DNA of 64,000 bases from Rhynchopus euleeides (GCA_963210315.1 OY723242.1:2294001-2358000), one strand, 5' to 3'; shown: positions 31,674-42,428, counted from the first letter of the stretch. The notes: generated by a model not told the origin, from the letters alone. Numbers and translations: made by a program.

Positions 31674-32540
31674 TCAAAGTGCGGCCATCGCCTGTCGTAG
31701 TTGTGTTACACCTTGGGCAAGACAAGCCATCCTGCAGGCCTCATCTTCTTCGTCAGAACTGTCATCCCCCTCCTGCTGTGCGCGTTGGTCAAGCGTGCTC
31801 AAAGTCGCCTCGGATGACACGAATGGTGTGAAAGTCGCCCCCAGCGGGATTGGCATTTTGCACAAGCAGAGCGATAATTTGCGGTGTCCTTCGGGGAACC
31901 GGAACAGGAAGTAGGGCGCGCTGCTGGGTTCAACGAAGTCCTGTGTGTTGCAGTGCACAAACCCCTTCTGCAGCTGTGTCAACTGTGTGCAAAGAACATA
32001 CACAGCCAATCTATGAGCGTGTCGGGTGTGCAGACACGGACACAGGATGACTTCTCTATACCCGAGGATCCCGTCCTGCGACAGGTGCGCAACCTTCCAA
32101 GGCATGCCCGATGCGCGCCGCTTCTCTTCTGCCATCGCAAGATCTCTCTCGTAAGTTGCGGAGCTGGCGATTGTAACGGCATCTTTCTTGCGATGTCCGT
32201 TCTCTGCTTCTTCAAATTCGTCGTTGTTCTGCAGAGGCACTGCATCTTCTGGAGCCCACCAATGATGGAGACTGTGTACGTAGGCATTGCGCGTTGATCC
32301 CTTTTCGGCATGCTCCATCAACCAGTGAAATATATGCCCTGAGATCCGAGCACGCAAGAAGGGAATCCGGGCTGACTCATCCTTGCATCCCCAGAAGCGC
32401 CAGGGGATGTCTGCATACCGGAAATGCATGAGGTCTGCAAGGGAGACAAAGAGGTAGCGGAACAAGCCCTTGTAGGTGTGTCCTGTGACAGGCAAGCACG
32501 ACCTTCCGGAACTGAGCACCTGTCCCATGCTGCGACACAT
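31674..32540 (-). pseudogene. Main ORF of the 4.6-kb element, 3' part (unrecognised)
   Basis: A 288-codon minus-strand frame with protein-like composition. Segments include FRYADIPWRFWGCKDESARI and GHIFHWLMEHAEKG, and it has an acidic C-terminal stretch (EGDDSSDEEDEACRM). The same frame continues upstream through one in-frame TGA to the MITE at 32595, and beyond it an open frame resumes at 33264-33479. The gene was therefore longer and is disabled by a stop and an insertion. It is the best candidate for the element's transposition protein, but I see no DDE, HUH or tyrosine-recombinase signature. Confidence 0.5.
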
Positions 32541-32594
32541 TCAGTGCAAGGTTTGTACAGGTCTTGTCGAATATTTTTTTGTTGTCTCATCCAG

Positions 32595-33255
32595 CAGGGG
32601 TGGAGCTTGAAATATGGGGTTGCGGGCTGGATCGGGTCAGATCGGGTCAGCCAATTTTTTCTTATGGGTTCCCCCCCGGTTCGTCTCAGAGATCAGTGCT
32701 CGGGCCCAGCCTCCCGCGAGGTACCGGAACCGATATGCAGCCCCGGACGCGCAAGGACTTGGTTACAAGACAAACACATGCCGTAGGGGGGGTCTGGGAG
32801 GCGGAGCTCCCAGCCGCCGGAGGCCACGGTAGTGAACATCTGTGACTTGCGGGCGTACGGATTCTGTGTGAGTTGGCTGCGTCCTCCTGAGGATACTGAG
32901 ATTCCCTGATGTAAAGGGCTTGGGTACAAGACAGGCACATGCCACAGGGGGGTCTGGGGGGCGGAGCCCCCCAGCCACCGGAGGCCACGGTAGTAAACGT
33001 CTGTTGCACGGTACGGGTTGGGCAGCTTCATTTGTCCTCTATTGTGACTGTTTGAGGCCTGTGCTCATGTCGCTGGGGTCACTTTGCTCACGAAACGCCT
33101 CCTGGTCACCTTGAGGCCCCAAGGCGAGGAGCCAACTTTTCCGGTTTCCCGAAAATCTATATTTTTTTTTCTTTTTACCCCTGACCTGATTTTTTGTGAG
33201 GGCCTGCAGAAAATCAGGTCAGCTGACCCGAAAAAACCCCCAAGCTCCACCCCTG
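32595..33255. mobile_element. hAT-type MITE, copy 1 (661 bp), TSD TCATCCAG
   Basis: Ends are CAGGGGTGGAGCTTG and CAAGCTCCACCCCTG. The 8-bp duplication TCATCCAG lies at 32587-32594 and 33256-33263. An 8-bp TSD with CAGGG-type ends is characteristic of the hAT superfamily. It contains the GC hairpin pair and no ORF of its own. It is the inverted equivalent of 61309-61945. It interrupts the minus-strand ORF of the surrounding element. Confidence 0.92.
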
Positions 33256-33263
33256 TCATCCAG

Positions 33264-33479
33264 TACCCTGATCAGCCGCATGGCGAGCCCCTTGCAGTCA
33301 TGGAGTGCTGGGGTGACGTAGCGGGCATTGGGAAGCACACCTGCCAAGAGGGAGGGGTAGCCAGCCTCTTTCATCTCAGAGAGAGTCAGGTGCGGGTATC
33401 GATGCACCTGTTGATACCAGCGTTCTTCTGGGATGTCGCACAGTGAGCATCGGTGCCCTCGCCCCCCGCATCGCCTCAT
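33264..33479 (-). pseudogene. Main ORF of the 4.6-kb element, 5' part
   Basis: The minus-strand frame reads a Cys/His-containing start (MRRCGGRGHRCSLCDIPEER), then QQVHRYPHLTLSEMKEAGYP, up to the MITE insertion. CxxC with nearby His could be a zinc knuckle, but this is not a confident match. The true 5' start could lie further upstream. Confidence 0.4.
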
Positions 33480-33496
33480 TGTTGCCCACTGCTGAT

Positions 33497-33600
33497 CTAT
33501 ACTCCCGCTAGCGGGAGTTGGACTCCCCCTAGTTGAGACTCCCGAAAAGGGTTAAACCCGGTAGTGGTACCCTACCCCCGCTGGAGTCCACCGTGCAAGG
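33497..33600 (+). repeat. CTAGCGGGAGT palindrome, short copy
   Basis: Contains ACTCCCGCTAGCGGGAGT, then CTCCCCCTAGTTGAGACTCC, and ends CCGCTGGAGTCCACCGTG, as in the copy at 34216-34400. Confidence 0.75.
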
Positions 33601-33745
33601 CCGGATCAGCCCACGGGTGGGTTTGAGGAAGAAATCTGGGGGGGGCAAATTTTGCTGCGACTTCCGGTTTCACCCGGCCGAACTCCAGCATCTATCCAGA
33701 CCCACGGTGCCAAGCCGTTCGCCCGTGTCGCGATCATTCGCGGCT

Positions 33746-34126
33746 TCAGGCTGCCCCCGACGACACGTTTGTATCCTGCACCTTGCCATACTTCGCCTCC
33801 ACCTTGTATATGACGGAGAGCGCCCTCCTTCCGCATCGTTGCGACTTCCCTGACAGCGAACTTATCCATGTCAGGGAAGACATGGCGATGATTGCGTTGG
33901 CCACCTGGGTGCTGTGCTGGTGGAGCTCCTTGCTCAACACCGTTGCTAGGAGCCTTCTAATGGATCCCAGTGTCAGCACACTGCCCCCTTTTTTAACAGG
34001 GAAGGCCGTGCAAAAATCATGCACAATGTTCGTCGCCTCCGCAGCCTCGGGACTCTCTGCGCTCTTCTTCTTCTTAATCGACTTTGCCGCCGGCTTCGCT
34101 GCCGGCTTCGTTGTCGTCTTCCCCAT
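33746..34126 (-). CDS. Small basic-tailed protein, 126 aa (hypothetical)
   Basis: The ATG at 34126 opens a Lys/Ala-rich tail (MGKTTTKPAAKPAAKSIKKK). It is followed by a region that looks mostly helical (SIRRLLATVLSKELHQHSTQ, VANAIIAMSSL) and a basic patch (KSQRCGRRAL). The frame is closed by a stop at 33746. The tail plus a compact helical domain is reminiscent of a histone-fold or other chromatin protein, but I cannot match a histone motif. It is encoded inside the 4.6-kb TIR element, divergent from the plus-strand ORF at 34734, and may be cargo or an accessory protein. The overlapping arginine-rich frames are shadows. Confidence 0.5.
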   Translation of the reverse strand: MGKTTTKPAAKPAAKSIKKKKSAESPEAAEATNIVHDFCTAFPVKKGGSVLTLGSIRRLLATVLSKELHQHSTQVANAIIAMSSLTWISSLSGKSQRCGRRALSVIYKVEAKYGKVQDTNVSSGAA

Positions 34127-34215
34127 TTTTGTGAATCAGGTCTGCGAGCTGGGATGGGTGGAAACGTCCGTTTCGTTTGGTGTGGCTGTACTTCAGTGAC
34201 GAGTGCCACATTGCA

Positions 34216-34400
34216 TAGGTATCATGGGAAAAATGAGTGAAAATAGGTGAAAAGACTCCCGCTAGGGGGAGTCAGACTCCCCCTAGCGGGAGTATAGACT
34301 CCCGCTAGCGGGAGTCTATACTCCCGCTAGCGGGAGTTGGACTCCCCCTAGTTGAGACTCCCGAAAAGGGTTACCCTACCCCCGCTGGAGTCCACCGTGA
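34216..34400 (+). repeat. CTAGCGGGAGT palindrome cluster
   Basis: Starts CATGGGAAAAATGAG and ends CCGCTGGAGTCCACCGTG. Three or more perfect CTCCCGCTAGCGGGAG palindromes lie between. Inverted copy of 31356-31515. Confidence 0.85.
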
Positions 34401-34733
34401 AGGAAAGGGTATCACTACGCTCACCCAGCACGCCGAGCAACACATGCCGTGTGCCTAGGGCCTCGCAGAGGTGTCAGATGCTGCTGCAGAGGGGTACCTT
34501 GCTCGAAAGACGCTCGCCAAACGGGAGATGTGCGGGGTCCCGGCAGAGAGCGTTGTGGCAGACCTGCGTCAGAAGAAAACGGCACACGACATCCGTGAGG
34601 CGACATTATTTCGGGCGCTCCGTCGGGCTGGGTACATAGGAGAGCGAGTGGGACGTGGTGACGACAGATATATGCAGTGGTGCATCAACTGCACGCACGT
34701 GCGAAAAGCGGCGTTCCTTGCTGGCCAAGAAAG

Positions 34734-35027
34734 ATGTCACCTGCACTCCTACTCCTCCCACTCGTCCTGCTCCTACCCCTACACCAACTGATGTGGGCAG
34801 TGAGTGATGGCAGCTCCAGAGCAGCAGATGATCTAGGAAGCAATGAGCGGGTCAGCCGGGCAGACTACCCCAGTCCGTACCGGAAGTACGAAGCGTTGCG
34901 GGCCCGCCACCACCGCCTCCAGGAGAGGACCCGAGGATTAAGAGTAGGGTTGTACAACGCCAGGGGAGAGTATTCCCCTGGCGTTGAGACATCCCTGACG
35001 ATCTTGCGGTCGCACTGTGGGGGTTGA
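34734..35027 (+). CDS. Hypothetical 97-aa protein with signal-peptide-like start
   Basis: The ATG at 34734 is followed by SPALLLLPLVLLLPLHQLMW, a hydrophobic stretch typical of a secretion signal. A charged region (YRKYEALRARHHRLQERTRG) and VGLYNARGEYSPGVE follow, then a stop. It lies inside the 4.6-kb TIR element. No family is recognised. The CTCCTACTC-rich DNA could produce such a leader by chance, so it stays tentative. Confidence 0.3.
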   Translation: MSPALLLLPLVLLLPLHQLMWAVSDGSSRAADDLGSNERVSRADYPSPYRKYEALRARHHRLQERTRGLRVGLYNARGEYSPGVETSLTILRSHCGG

Positions 35028-35229
35028 GTCGGCAGGCAGATGCCTATCCAATGACTTTGTTGAGTCCTCACATGGTACACTCTCATGCGTGCTGTTGAGA
35101 CTGCGTGGTGTGCATATCCTGCGGGGGGCGCAAATTACACAGCACAAACATAATCATTTCGACTCTCAGGTCGTCCAATATCCCAATCGTGCCTTCACAG
35201 GCTGAGATCGACGAAGCAAAGACACATCT

Positions 35230-35419
35230 GCAACGCTGCCTAATGCCGATGCAGCCTCGCAGGCGTACGAAGTACTCACAATGACCCATCTGCGATCGAA
35301 GTACTACACCCAGAAGGTGGCTGAACTCATTCAGCTGGCGCAACAACACAACATTCCCACTAATCAGGTACAAGAAAGACCTTGCCGAGGCACTGGGGAG
35401 GCAACATCGTGCCACCTGA
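35230..35419 (+). pseudogene. SAP-like domain fragment with frameshift
   Basis: The frame reads HLRSKYYTQKVAELIQLAQQ, then HNIPTNQ. After a one-base shift at about 35368 it reads YKKDLAEALGRQHRAT and stops. This pattern (leucine-rich helix, glycine-free turn with Pro-Thr, Lys-Lys-Asp-Leu helix) resembles the SAP DNA-binding motif. It adjoins the right TIR. The shift may instead be an intron. Confidence 0.35.
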
Positions 35420-35445
35420 GCCGGAACCACCGCAGAAAAGGCAAA

Positions 35446-35695
35446 GAACGAAATATTGCGGTCGGGAGTGGTTCAGGTACAAAGGCAAGGTACGAAACTG
35501 AGGTACATTTTTTAGGACCCCAAAAAATCATCACAAAAGTGCGCATCAGGTGTCACAAGTGGGCTCCAGACGGTTTCCGGGGGGGTATGGGTCGGATTTT
35601 CGGGTCAGATCAGGTATTAGGGCGGTTCTGATGGTATGTTGAAATTTTTGGTATTTGTACGTTTTTAGGGGGGCTTATGACCCCCCCTAGGGGGG
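35446..35695 (-). repeat. Right TIR of the 4.6-kb element
   Basis: Inverted copy of 31116-31355. It ends at the G-run following ATGACCCCCCCTAG. Confidence 0.9.
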
Positions 35696-35699
35696 GGGG

Positions 35700-37365
35700 G
35701 GGGCAACTATTCTCAAAGGACACTCCCTCCCCCTCCCTTCCCCCCCACCCCCCCAACCAAAAAAAACACAACTATTCCTCCTCATCCTCCCCACCTCTCC
35801 GTGCCGCTGGAAGTGCCCAATCTGCCCTTCTCGCACGGGTAAACCCACCCCCCCGCCCCCTTCCCCACCTCCCCTGGGTATAGTCTGTCCTCGCCCTACA
35901 CTATAGTTGTGCCTCCTCCCCCCTAACTCCCCAGCCTCATGGGCTCTCTCGCGACCAACGCCGGTTGCACAAAACAAACCACATTATGGAGGCCGGGGCT
36001 CCTTTTTCATGATGGGGCACGGGACAGACAGGGGGGAGTCATATAGCCTATTATAGGTCATGCCACCTCCAGTGGGCGCGAAGTTCTGTTTCCTTTTTCC
36101 GCACACTCGTTTGAGCAGAAAGACACCCACCACAGCAAGCATTCAAACGTGCTCTATACACGAGTGTGTAGAAGCATCAAGGCATCAACAAACAAAGTAG
36201 AGGCTAAGAGCGGTTGCTGCTGAATGGTGAAGTGACTTTCTTCCGTGTGGTGAGTGCAGCAACGTGTGGGAAGGTAGTTCAGGGGTAAATCATATAGGTC
36301 ACGCCACCTCCAGTGGGGACAGCTCAGGTCACTCAGGAGAAGCATGCATAACACACACATGCACAGCATGTGCAACAAATAATAATAATGTGCAATGCAG
36401 CGCGGGGTGTCAGAGGGGGGGGGGGTAGGGCAGGCGCCCTGCGAGTTGCACGCATACGGTGCTCTCTTTCCCCACCCGCCTGCCATTCATCCTTCCTCTC
36501 CCCCCCCCTGGCACCTCACCTGCGAATTGCGAATATGCCGGGAACAAATTCCACTGAATTCAGTTAGTGGCAGCGAAGTCCTGCGATCTCTCACTCTCCC
36601 TCTCTCTCTCCCCTGTCCAAGAGTCCGGCTGCATTTTTGTTCACCGCAACAAGGGTTTGAAGGGGGTGGGAGAGGTGTTGTCGGAGAATTATTCCCATGC
36701 ATGGAGAATAGCCCCTGAAGAACCACTGGCTGCGTGGACCTCCTGTGGTACCTTTCAGACCTACGTCCCCCCCCGCCCCACCCGGACCCCACACCTACCG
36801 CCCCACCACGTGTGTATATCAAGCATTCTAAATGCATGAAAACAACTTTGTTTGTTCCTACCGAAACCCCGAGCGCAGATGCGCAGGATTGTGCCCGTCA
36901 GGGTGGGGGGGGGGGGTGAGGGGGGAGGGAGGAGGGCATGGTCCGGCGCACACCCTGGTTTCTATTGCACGCAATCAAAACAACAAGCCAAAGGAATTAT
37001 GAACGATTTTGGAAATACCTGTCTCTTTTGTTTGTTTTTTTTGTAATTTTTACTTCGCAACAGCGCACTCGGCCCTTGCTGCGATCACCACCACCACTTC
37101 CAGGCATTCTCAGAGCCACTCTCGACGGCGTCGCCCCCCCGTTCCTCCTTCCCGTCTGGCCACCATGCCGCCCATTCAAGGGAGTACGATTTCTGGGTGT
37201 TCTCGCCACTGACGAATGCCCCCGCTGCTTCTTCTCCCCTCCCCCCTTTCTGATTTGCACACACACAGTTTCGAAGACATTGCCTCAGGCCACTTTCAGG
37301 ACGGTTACGCGGCCGTAGCCAACTGCGGGTAAACTCGTTTCTGTGCCGTTTATTAAAGCTGCTGA
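35700..37365. other. Intergenic, pyrimidine-rich, one dispersed repeat
   Basis: No supported gene. ATAGGTCA(C/T)GCCACCTCCAG occurs at about 36052 and 36294. The repeat at 36112-36242 lies here. Confidence 0.5.
36112..36242 (+). repeat. 131-bp dispersed repeat, copy 1
   Basis: Starts TGAGCAGAAAGACACCCACC, contains GTGTGTAGAAGCATC and GCTAAGAGCGGTTGCTGCTG, and ends AGTGACTTTC. An inverted copy is at 42881-43012, and a fragment is near 16109. Confidence 0.8.
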
Positions 37366-37472
37366 GGGGTCTTCGCTACGGGGTGATCGTCAGTGCATTT
37401 TGGTGCATTTCCTGTTGAATTAGCTGAAAACTGACGAAGATTTGACGAAGAATAACGACCAGCGAAGACCCC
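37366..37472. mobile_element. GGGGTC mini-element (107 bp)
   Basis: Termini GGGGTCTTCGCTACGGGG and CCAGCGAAGACCCC. A nearly identical copy is at 58014-58121. Relative of the GGGGGCC mini-elements. No clear target duplication here. Confidence 0.75.
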
Positions 37473-37473
37473 C

Positions 37474-39539
37474 TCAGGATGCTGTGCTTGCATGACATAC
37501 ACACATCCCTTCACCCCCCCGCCCCGCCCCCCACTCCGCACCACCCCGTCGCACGGTGGTCTCCCGCCCGTCAAACTACACCTTTTTCGGAGGTTAGTTG
37601 CCGAATAGCGTGGCCCAGACACCCTCAGGCCGCCAATTCCGGGCCGGGCGGGAGGTCCACACTGTGCCGTGGGCTGGAGAGTGAAGTCCTCTTGAAGGGC
37701 GCTTCAGAGGGTTGGGGTGGAGTGGGGGCGGGGGTGGGAGGAGGGTCTGCGTTGCAGTGAAGTTCAGATTTGTGAGCTCCAAAGCGTGCCCTGCCCGCTG
37801 CCACATGAGGGAGGTGGGGGTGTTTTATGTGACACGGTGTGCAAGGGCCCTTGCCCACCCACCAAAGGAGCAGAAGGACCACATCCAGGCATTACTAAAC
37901 CCTAGAGTACAGGAGACATTGCTTGGAGTGTTGATAATAGACGGGATGTGGACGAGCATAGCAAAGCAATTGACAAAGGAGCAGAAGGACCACATTCCCT
38001 CACCCCTTCCTTAGTTTTCGCCCGAGGCAGAAACCCTCACCCCCGCCGTTTTCCCATCCCTTCAGTCAGACATAGGGCGTTTGGCAACGTTTTCGATAAC
38101 GTTTCAACTCCCAGCATGTGTGATCTGGTCGTGTTATTTTTTGAAGGGGGTGTATAAGCTTTTTGGTTGCTGAAACCCCCTCTCCCCCCCCCCCCCCCCC
38201 CCACCCCGCCACAACACCCCTGCCTGCTACGTTCCGACACCATGCCTGATTTTGTTTTGAATTTTTTTCAAAAAAAAAGAAGAACAATTTTTGTCTCTTT
38301 TACAAAATGTGGGCGTGTGTGTGTCTCTCTGTGTGTGCTGGGGGCCTTCGCTCAGGAGTGCAGAACAGTCGCCTCACAAAAGGGGGGACAAAGGGACAAA
38401 AAGTGACACAGTTTGACACAGAGCGGAGGGCCCCCCATTGGAATCCAGTTTTTGCGGCGGCATCTTCCAAACGCGACACCTCCCGGCAAGAAGTAACTCT
38501 CCTCACACCCCGTCACTTCGCGAGATGTGTGACTGTGCGTGCACAGTGTCACAGTGGAGCTCTCTCTCTCTCGGTGTGCTCGACACGGCTACAACCAGAT
38601 CCACGTGTTGGTCCCGTGTGTGTCGTGGGGTGGAGGTCGTGGAGATTGGCCTCAGTCGTATCACTGACCACGTCAAAAAATGGCGGGAGGTCAGACTCCC
38701 GGTGATGGTGTGGGGGGGGGGGGGGTGGGGGTGGGGTTGATGGAGGTCGCTCCGGTTGTACCCCTTTCCTTCACCCTTATCCGGTCCTCCCCGCGTGGTT
38801 GTGTTTTTTCCAGACAATGCTGTCTCGCTACCCCCCCCCTGTCCCCGTGCCGACTGACTGCTGTCCAGGCCGTTGTTGCTCGGATCTGTGAATCACTGAT
38901 GGATTGGGGAGCCGACTCCGCTCCGCAGGCTCCGATCCCCCCATCTTCCCCTTCTTTTATTTTTTTTGCCATTTTTTGCCCCGGTTGCACAAAACAAAAA
39001 AGCACATTACGTACCGCCGGCTCCTTCTTTTTTTTCTCCCACATGCCTCCTGAGACACACATTACGTCCCTTCAGGGAGGGCTTCCCTATCCAGGGGCCG
39101 CACACCCCCTTCCCCACCCCCCCCCCCCCCCCTCACCCACCCCATTTCTGGGGGCTTCCTTTTGTTGTGTTCTGACCCCCCCCCCCCACCGCCACCGCCG
39201 CCGCCACACCCAACCCCCACCCCCACCCCCCCCCAAAAAAATATCTGAACTTTTCGACCACACACAAAACCTGCACCGCCACACACCCGCCGCTCATTCC
39301 CGCTCTGAGCCTTTCTGTTAGAGGTAGACACACTCAGTGTGAGGAGGGGGGGGGGGGGAGTGGTGGTGGGAAGAGGCAGGGCCCCTTCTCCCTTAAAGGA
39401 TCTTCTCTTTAGACCCACTGCACATCCCCCCTCCCCCTCCCCCTCAGTGTTGTTAGAAACCGAGTTTTAAACATTTTAAACGTTTTAAACGTTTTAAAGT
39501 TTAAAACGGGGTTTAAAACGGCAAAAAACCCTGCAAAAT
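37474..39539. other. Intergenic, low complexity, possible peptide remnant
   Basis: No confident gene. At 37860-38000 a plus frame reads PKEQKDHIQALLNPRVQETL and then GVLIIDGMWTSIAKQLTKEQ. The motif KEQKDHI is encoded twice because 22 bp are duplicated (about 37863 and 37976). C- and G-runs and TTTAAAAC-type repeats near 39470 fill the rest. Confidence 0.35.
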
Positions 39540-39699
39540 ATAGGGGGAGACTTTTCGATTTTTTTTTCTGGAACCCAAAATTGGTCGTTTTGGGCCATCT
39601 GAGGCCATCTTCGGCAAAAAAATCCAATTTTGAGGCTCCCTGGGGGTCCCAAATGGGTGAACAAATTCCCTGTGTGAAATAGCCTATTGCAGGCCTTTT

Positions 39700-40873
39700 G
39701 AGCATGATCAGGCAAACACAGCTGTGTGGCAGGGCTTTCTGCGAAAATTCGCCTCCTGGTGAAGTGGGCTACTTTTCACCCTCCATTCACCCTGGCCTCA
39801 ACCCGTTCCTCTGCTCACCCTGACGCAAGCTCATGCCCTCATCGTTGACAATCACCCAGAAAAGATTCAGGATGGTACAGTACAGACTCGGGTGCACGAA
39901 CGATCCAACGGTGGTGCCTGTTTGACTTGCTGGCGTATGGTTGATCATTGCTTGTTACGTACATTTCGCTTTCTCAGCGCCCCCGCCTTCACCGAAACCC
40001 GATGCCCAACACGAGCGGTGTGGCGCCCGTGGTACTGACCCCTTCGGACCTTAACTCCAGCGGTAGCCGCCGGTTTCTTCAAAGAAACTCATCGATGATG
40101 TCCCCCCAGAGTGCAGGTTCCTGCTGCCTACCCACGATCATTAGGGTGCCGAGAGAATGGCTAGGTGATCAATAATTGTCCCAAACACTAGCTTGGCAAC
40201 AGCCAGAGCAACCCCAGGTGGGGCGCAGCCGAGTGCTGCAACCATCGTTCTGACAGCAACAACATCACCTGGCTGTCTTGTTGAACACAGCCGTGATGAA
40301 GCTGGCTGCACTTCCTGTTTGGAGTTCATCGGGATCCGTTCTGCAAAAGTGAAAGTTGGAGGCAAAGAATACATGACGAGGATGGTTACGCCTTTTGTAG
40401 GCTTCTCTCGATCAGAGAAGTCGGGCGTCCATAGGAGAGTAAAGAGAATACAGATATGCTCCTCTCAAAGAGGGGCAGGCCAAAGGTAGGCTCCAGGTGG
40501 CAACTGGAACTGTGCAACTTTTCCAGAAGGTGCTTCCAGGACTGTCGAAGGAGCTGGTGGAGTTCGCTGGGTTCATTGCCACCCCCATCATGGTGATCCG
40601 GCCTTCAACCTGCGACTTTGTATCATGGATTCAGCTCAAAAGGGTGCACATCGAGTGATGCAAGATGAAGATTCGACACTCCAGAAATATGCTGATGTCA
40701 AACTGCATTATTCCTGAGAACAACGGAGGGGGTGTGCCAACTGATGCCGGTGCGATTGATGCAACCCTCACCACAACGTCAGTGCCACCTATTTTCCACC
40801 AATAATGTGTCCGCTGTGACAGGAATGCAGGAATAATCACCCAGAATATGAGCTGGGGGGCCTCAGGGGGCAT
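39700..40873 (-). pseudogene. Decayed minus-strand coding remnant (unrecognised)
   Basis: Several minus-strand segments have protein-like sequence broken by stops and shifts. Examples are PQLIFWVIIPAFLSQRTHYW, LLWTPDFSDREKPTKGVTIL, QPGDVVAVRTMVAALGCAPP and GRQQEPALWGDIIDEFL. They follow each other in the 5' to 3' direction of the minus strand over more than 1 kb, as expected for an old pseudogene or transposon ORF. I do not recognise the parent. Confidence 0.35.
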
Positions 40874-40929
40874 GGAAAAAATTTTTTGGCCGAAAAAAAT
40901 TTTTTTTGGTGTGAAAACAGGGCTGTTCC

Positions 40930-42174
40930 TAACTGGGGGGCTTGTTCCCCACTTTCAGGATTCTGAACTTTTTTTCTAAGAATTTTTGTAAGGGGAAAAA
41001 AAGTTTTTTTCTAAGAATTTTGTTAGGGGAATTTTTTTCTAAGGTTGTTTCGCAGAGGAAAAAACTTTTTCTAAGTTTTCCCCAGTCGACAGGGCGCGCA
41101 CAAGGATGGAAGGGAAGTCTGTCCCACGTACCGTTCGCCTTGCTGGCCAACTGGAGAGCCAGACGTTCACTACCGTGGCCTCCGGCGGCTGGGGGGCTCC
41201 GCCCCCCAGACCCCCCTGTGGCGTACGTCTCGTACTCAAGTCCTTCGAATCCCAAGTCGGGGTCCAACCACTCCAGTCGCCTCTGAGGACGCAGCCAACT
41301 CGCACAGAATCTGTACGCCCACACGAACAGATGTTCGCTACCGTGGCCTCCGGCGGCTGGGGGGCTCACGCCCCCCAGACCCCCCATGTAGCGTGTGCCC
41401 GTCCATCTATCTCACTTCCCCGGGTCAGCACCGCATCCATGAAGCGCTTCTTCGAAGCCTGACTGACATCGGACAGGAGGTCGGGCTTCCCCACCTGGGA
41501 GGTACACTTGCCGCGTTCGCGACATGCGTGACACGCGACACGCTACCTGAAACGTGAGTGTGCCTTGCTAACACGGGCATTTCAACGGTCTGCCGACGAC
41601 CGTTCCCCAAACCCGTAAACCAGCAGTTTTGGAAAATCGGAGAGATCACCCTGCGCTGAATATGGTGCGCACCACTGCAAAATCCCCGGGAGCTTTTGGG
41701 CTTTCAGACCTGAAGGGGCCAGCAGGTGGGTGGCGTCGGGGGCAGCTTTGTAACTGTCCTCCAGCTGCTGGCATGTCCAGCCCTGCGAGAGTGCCAAGGT
41801 GTATTGAGTCCCTGCGGAGCACAACCCCCGATGAGAACGAGTGCCAGATGATCCTCATTCATTTTCAGCTGTAACGCGCATGAGGGGCACTCTCTGCCGC
41901 AAGCATCTCTGGGCATCACTCGAGAGCTGTCAATGATGACGCGGAGAGAAATCAGAGAAAAAGTCCCGCCTGACGGGCACGCGCCTGGAAACTGTGGGGG
42001 GGCGAGCAAAAATTCCCTTGTAAAAATTCTTAGAAAAAACCTGGTTCCCCGACCCAAAAAACCTGGAAAAAGGGCTCGTTCCCCGCCCAGGCCTGTGTGA
42101 AAACACCACAGAAACGCCCTGTTTTAACCCCCGTTTTAAACTCCGTTTTAAATTAATTTAAAACGCGTTTTAAT
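40930..42174. other. Unclassified segment with hairpin pair and minus ORF
   Basis: Possible insertion: TTTTTTTCTAAGAATTTTTG near 40971 is mirrored by AAAAATTCTTAGAAAAAAC near 42023. Two GC hairpin units lie at about 41168-41220 and 41338-41390. An 80-codon minus frame at 41582-41824 (GWTCQQLEDSYKAAPDATHL) looks protein-like but is unrecognised. TTTAAAAC repeats begin near 42120. Confidence 0.35.
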
Positions 42175-42283
42175 GGGGGCCTTCGCTACCAAGTGTGACT
42201 GAGTGAGAAAAAGTGAGCCACGGCCCACTTCCCCTCACTGACTGACGAGCTGTGACGAGCAGTGACTGGTAGCGAGGGCCCCC
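42175..42283. mobile_element. GGGGGCC mini-element (109 bp), AAT flanks
   Basis: Termini GGGGGCCTTCGCTACCAAG and ACTGGTAGCGAGGGCCCCC. Flanked by AAT at 42172-42174 and 42284-42286. First of three tandem copies. Confidence 0.85.
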
Positions 42284-42319
42284 AATTTAAAACATTTAAA
42301 ACATTTAAAACGTTTAAAA

Positions 42320-42428
42320 GGGGGCCTTCGCTACCAAGTGTGACTGAGTGAGAAAAAGTGAGCCACGGCCCACTTCCCCTCACTGACTGACGAGCTGTGA
42401 CGAGCAGTGACTGGTAGCGAGGGCCCCC
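42320..42428. mobile_element. GGGGGCC mini-element, tandem copy 2
   Basis: Identical in length and ends to 42175-42283. Separated from its neighbours by 36 bp of TTTAAAACA-type spacer. Flanks AAA and AAT. Confidence 0.85.

Larger units (their letters stand above)
31116..35695. mobile_element. 4.6-kb element with ~240-bp terminal inverted repeats
   Basis: The left TIR (31116-31355) and right TIR (35446-35695) are near-identical inverted copies. The outer part reads GGGGGTCATAAGCCC, and the inner limit is TATTTCGTTCTTTG. The enclosed 4.1 kb holds decayed ORFs on the minus strand, a basic-tailed small protein gene, a short SAP-like frame, CTAGCGGGAGT palindromes and a nested MITE. It resembles a decayed DNA transposon. 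The superfamily is unknown because no catalytic triad is recognised. Target duplication is obscured by G-runs at both ends. Confidence 0.75.
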
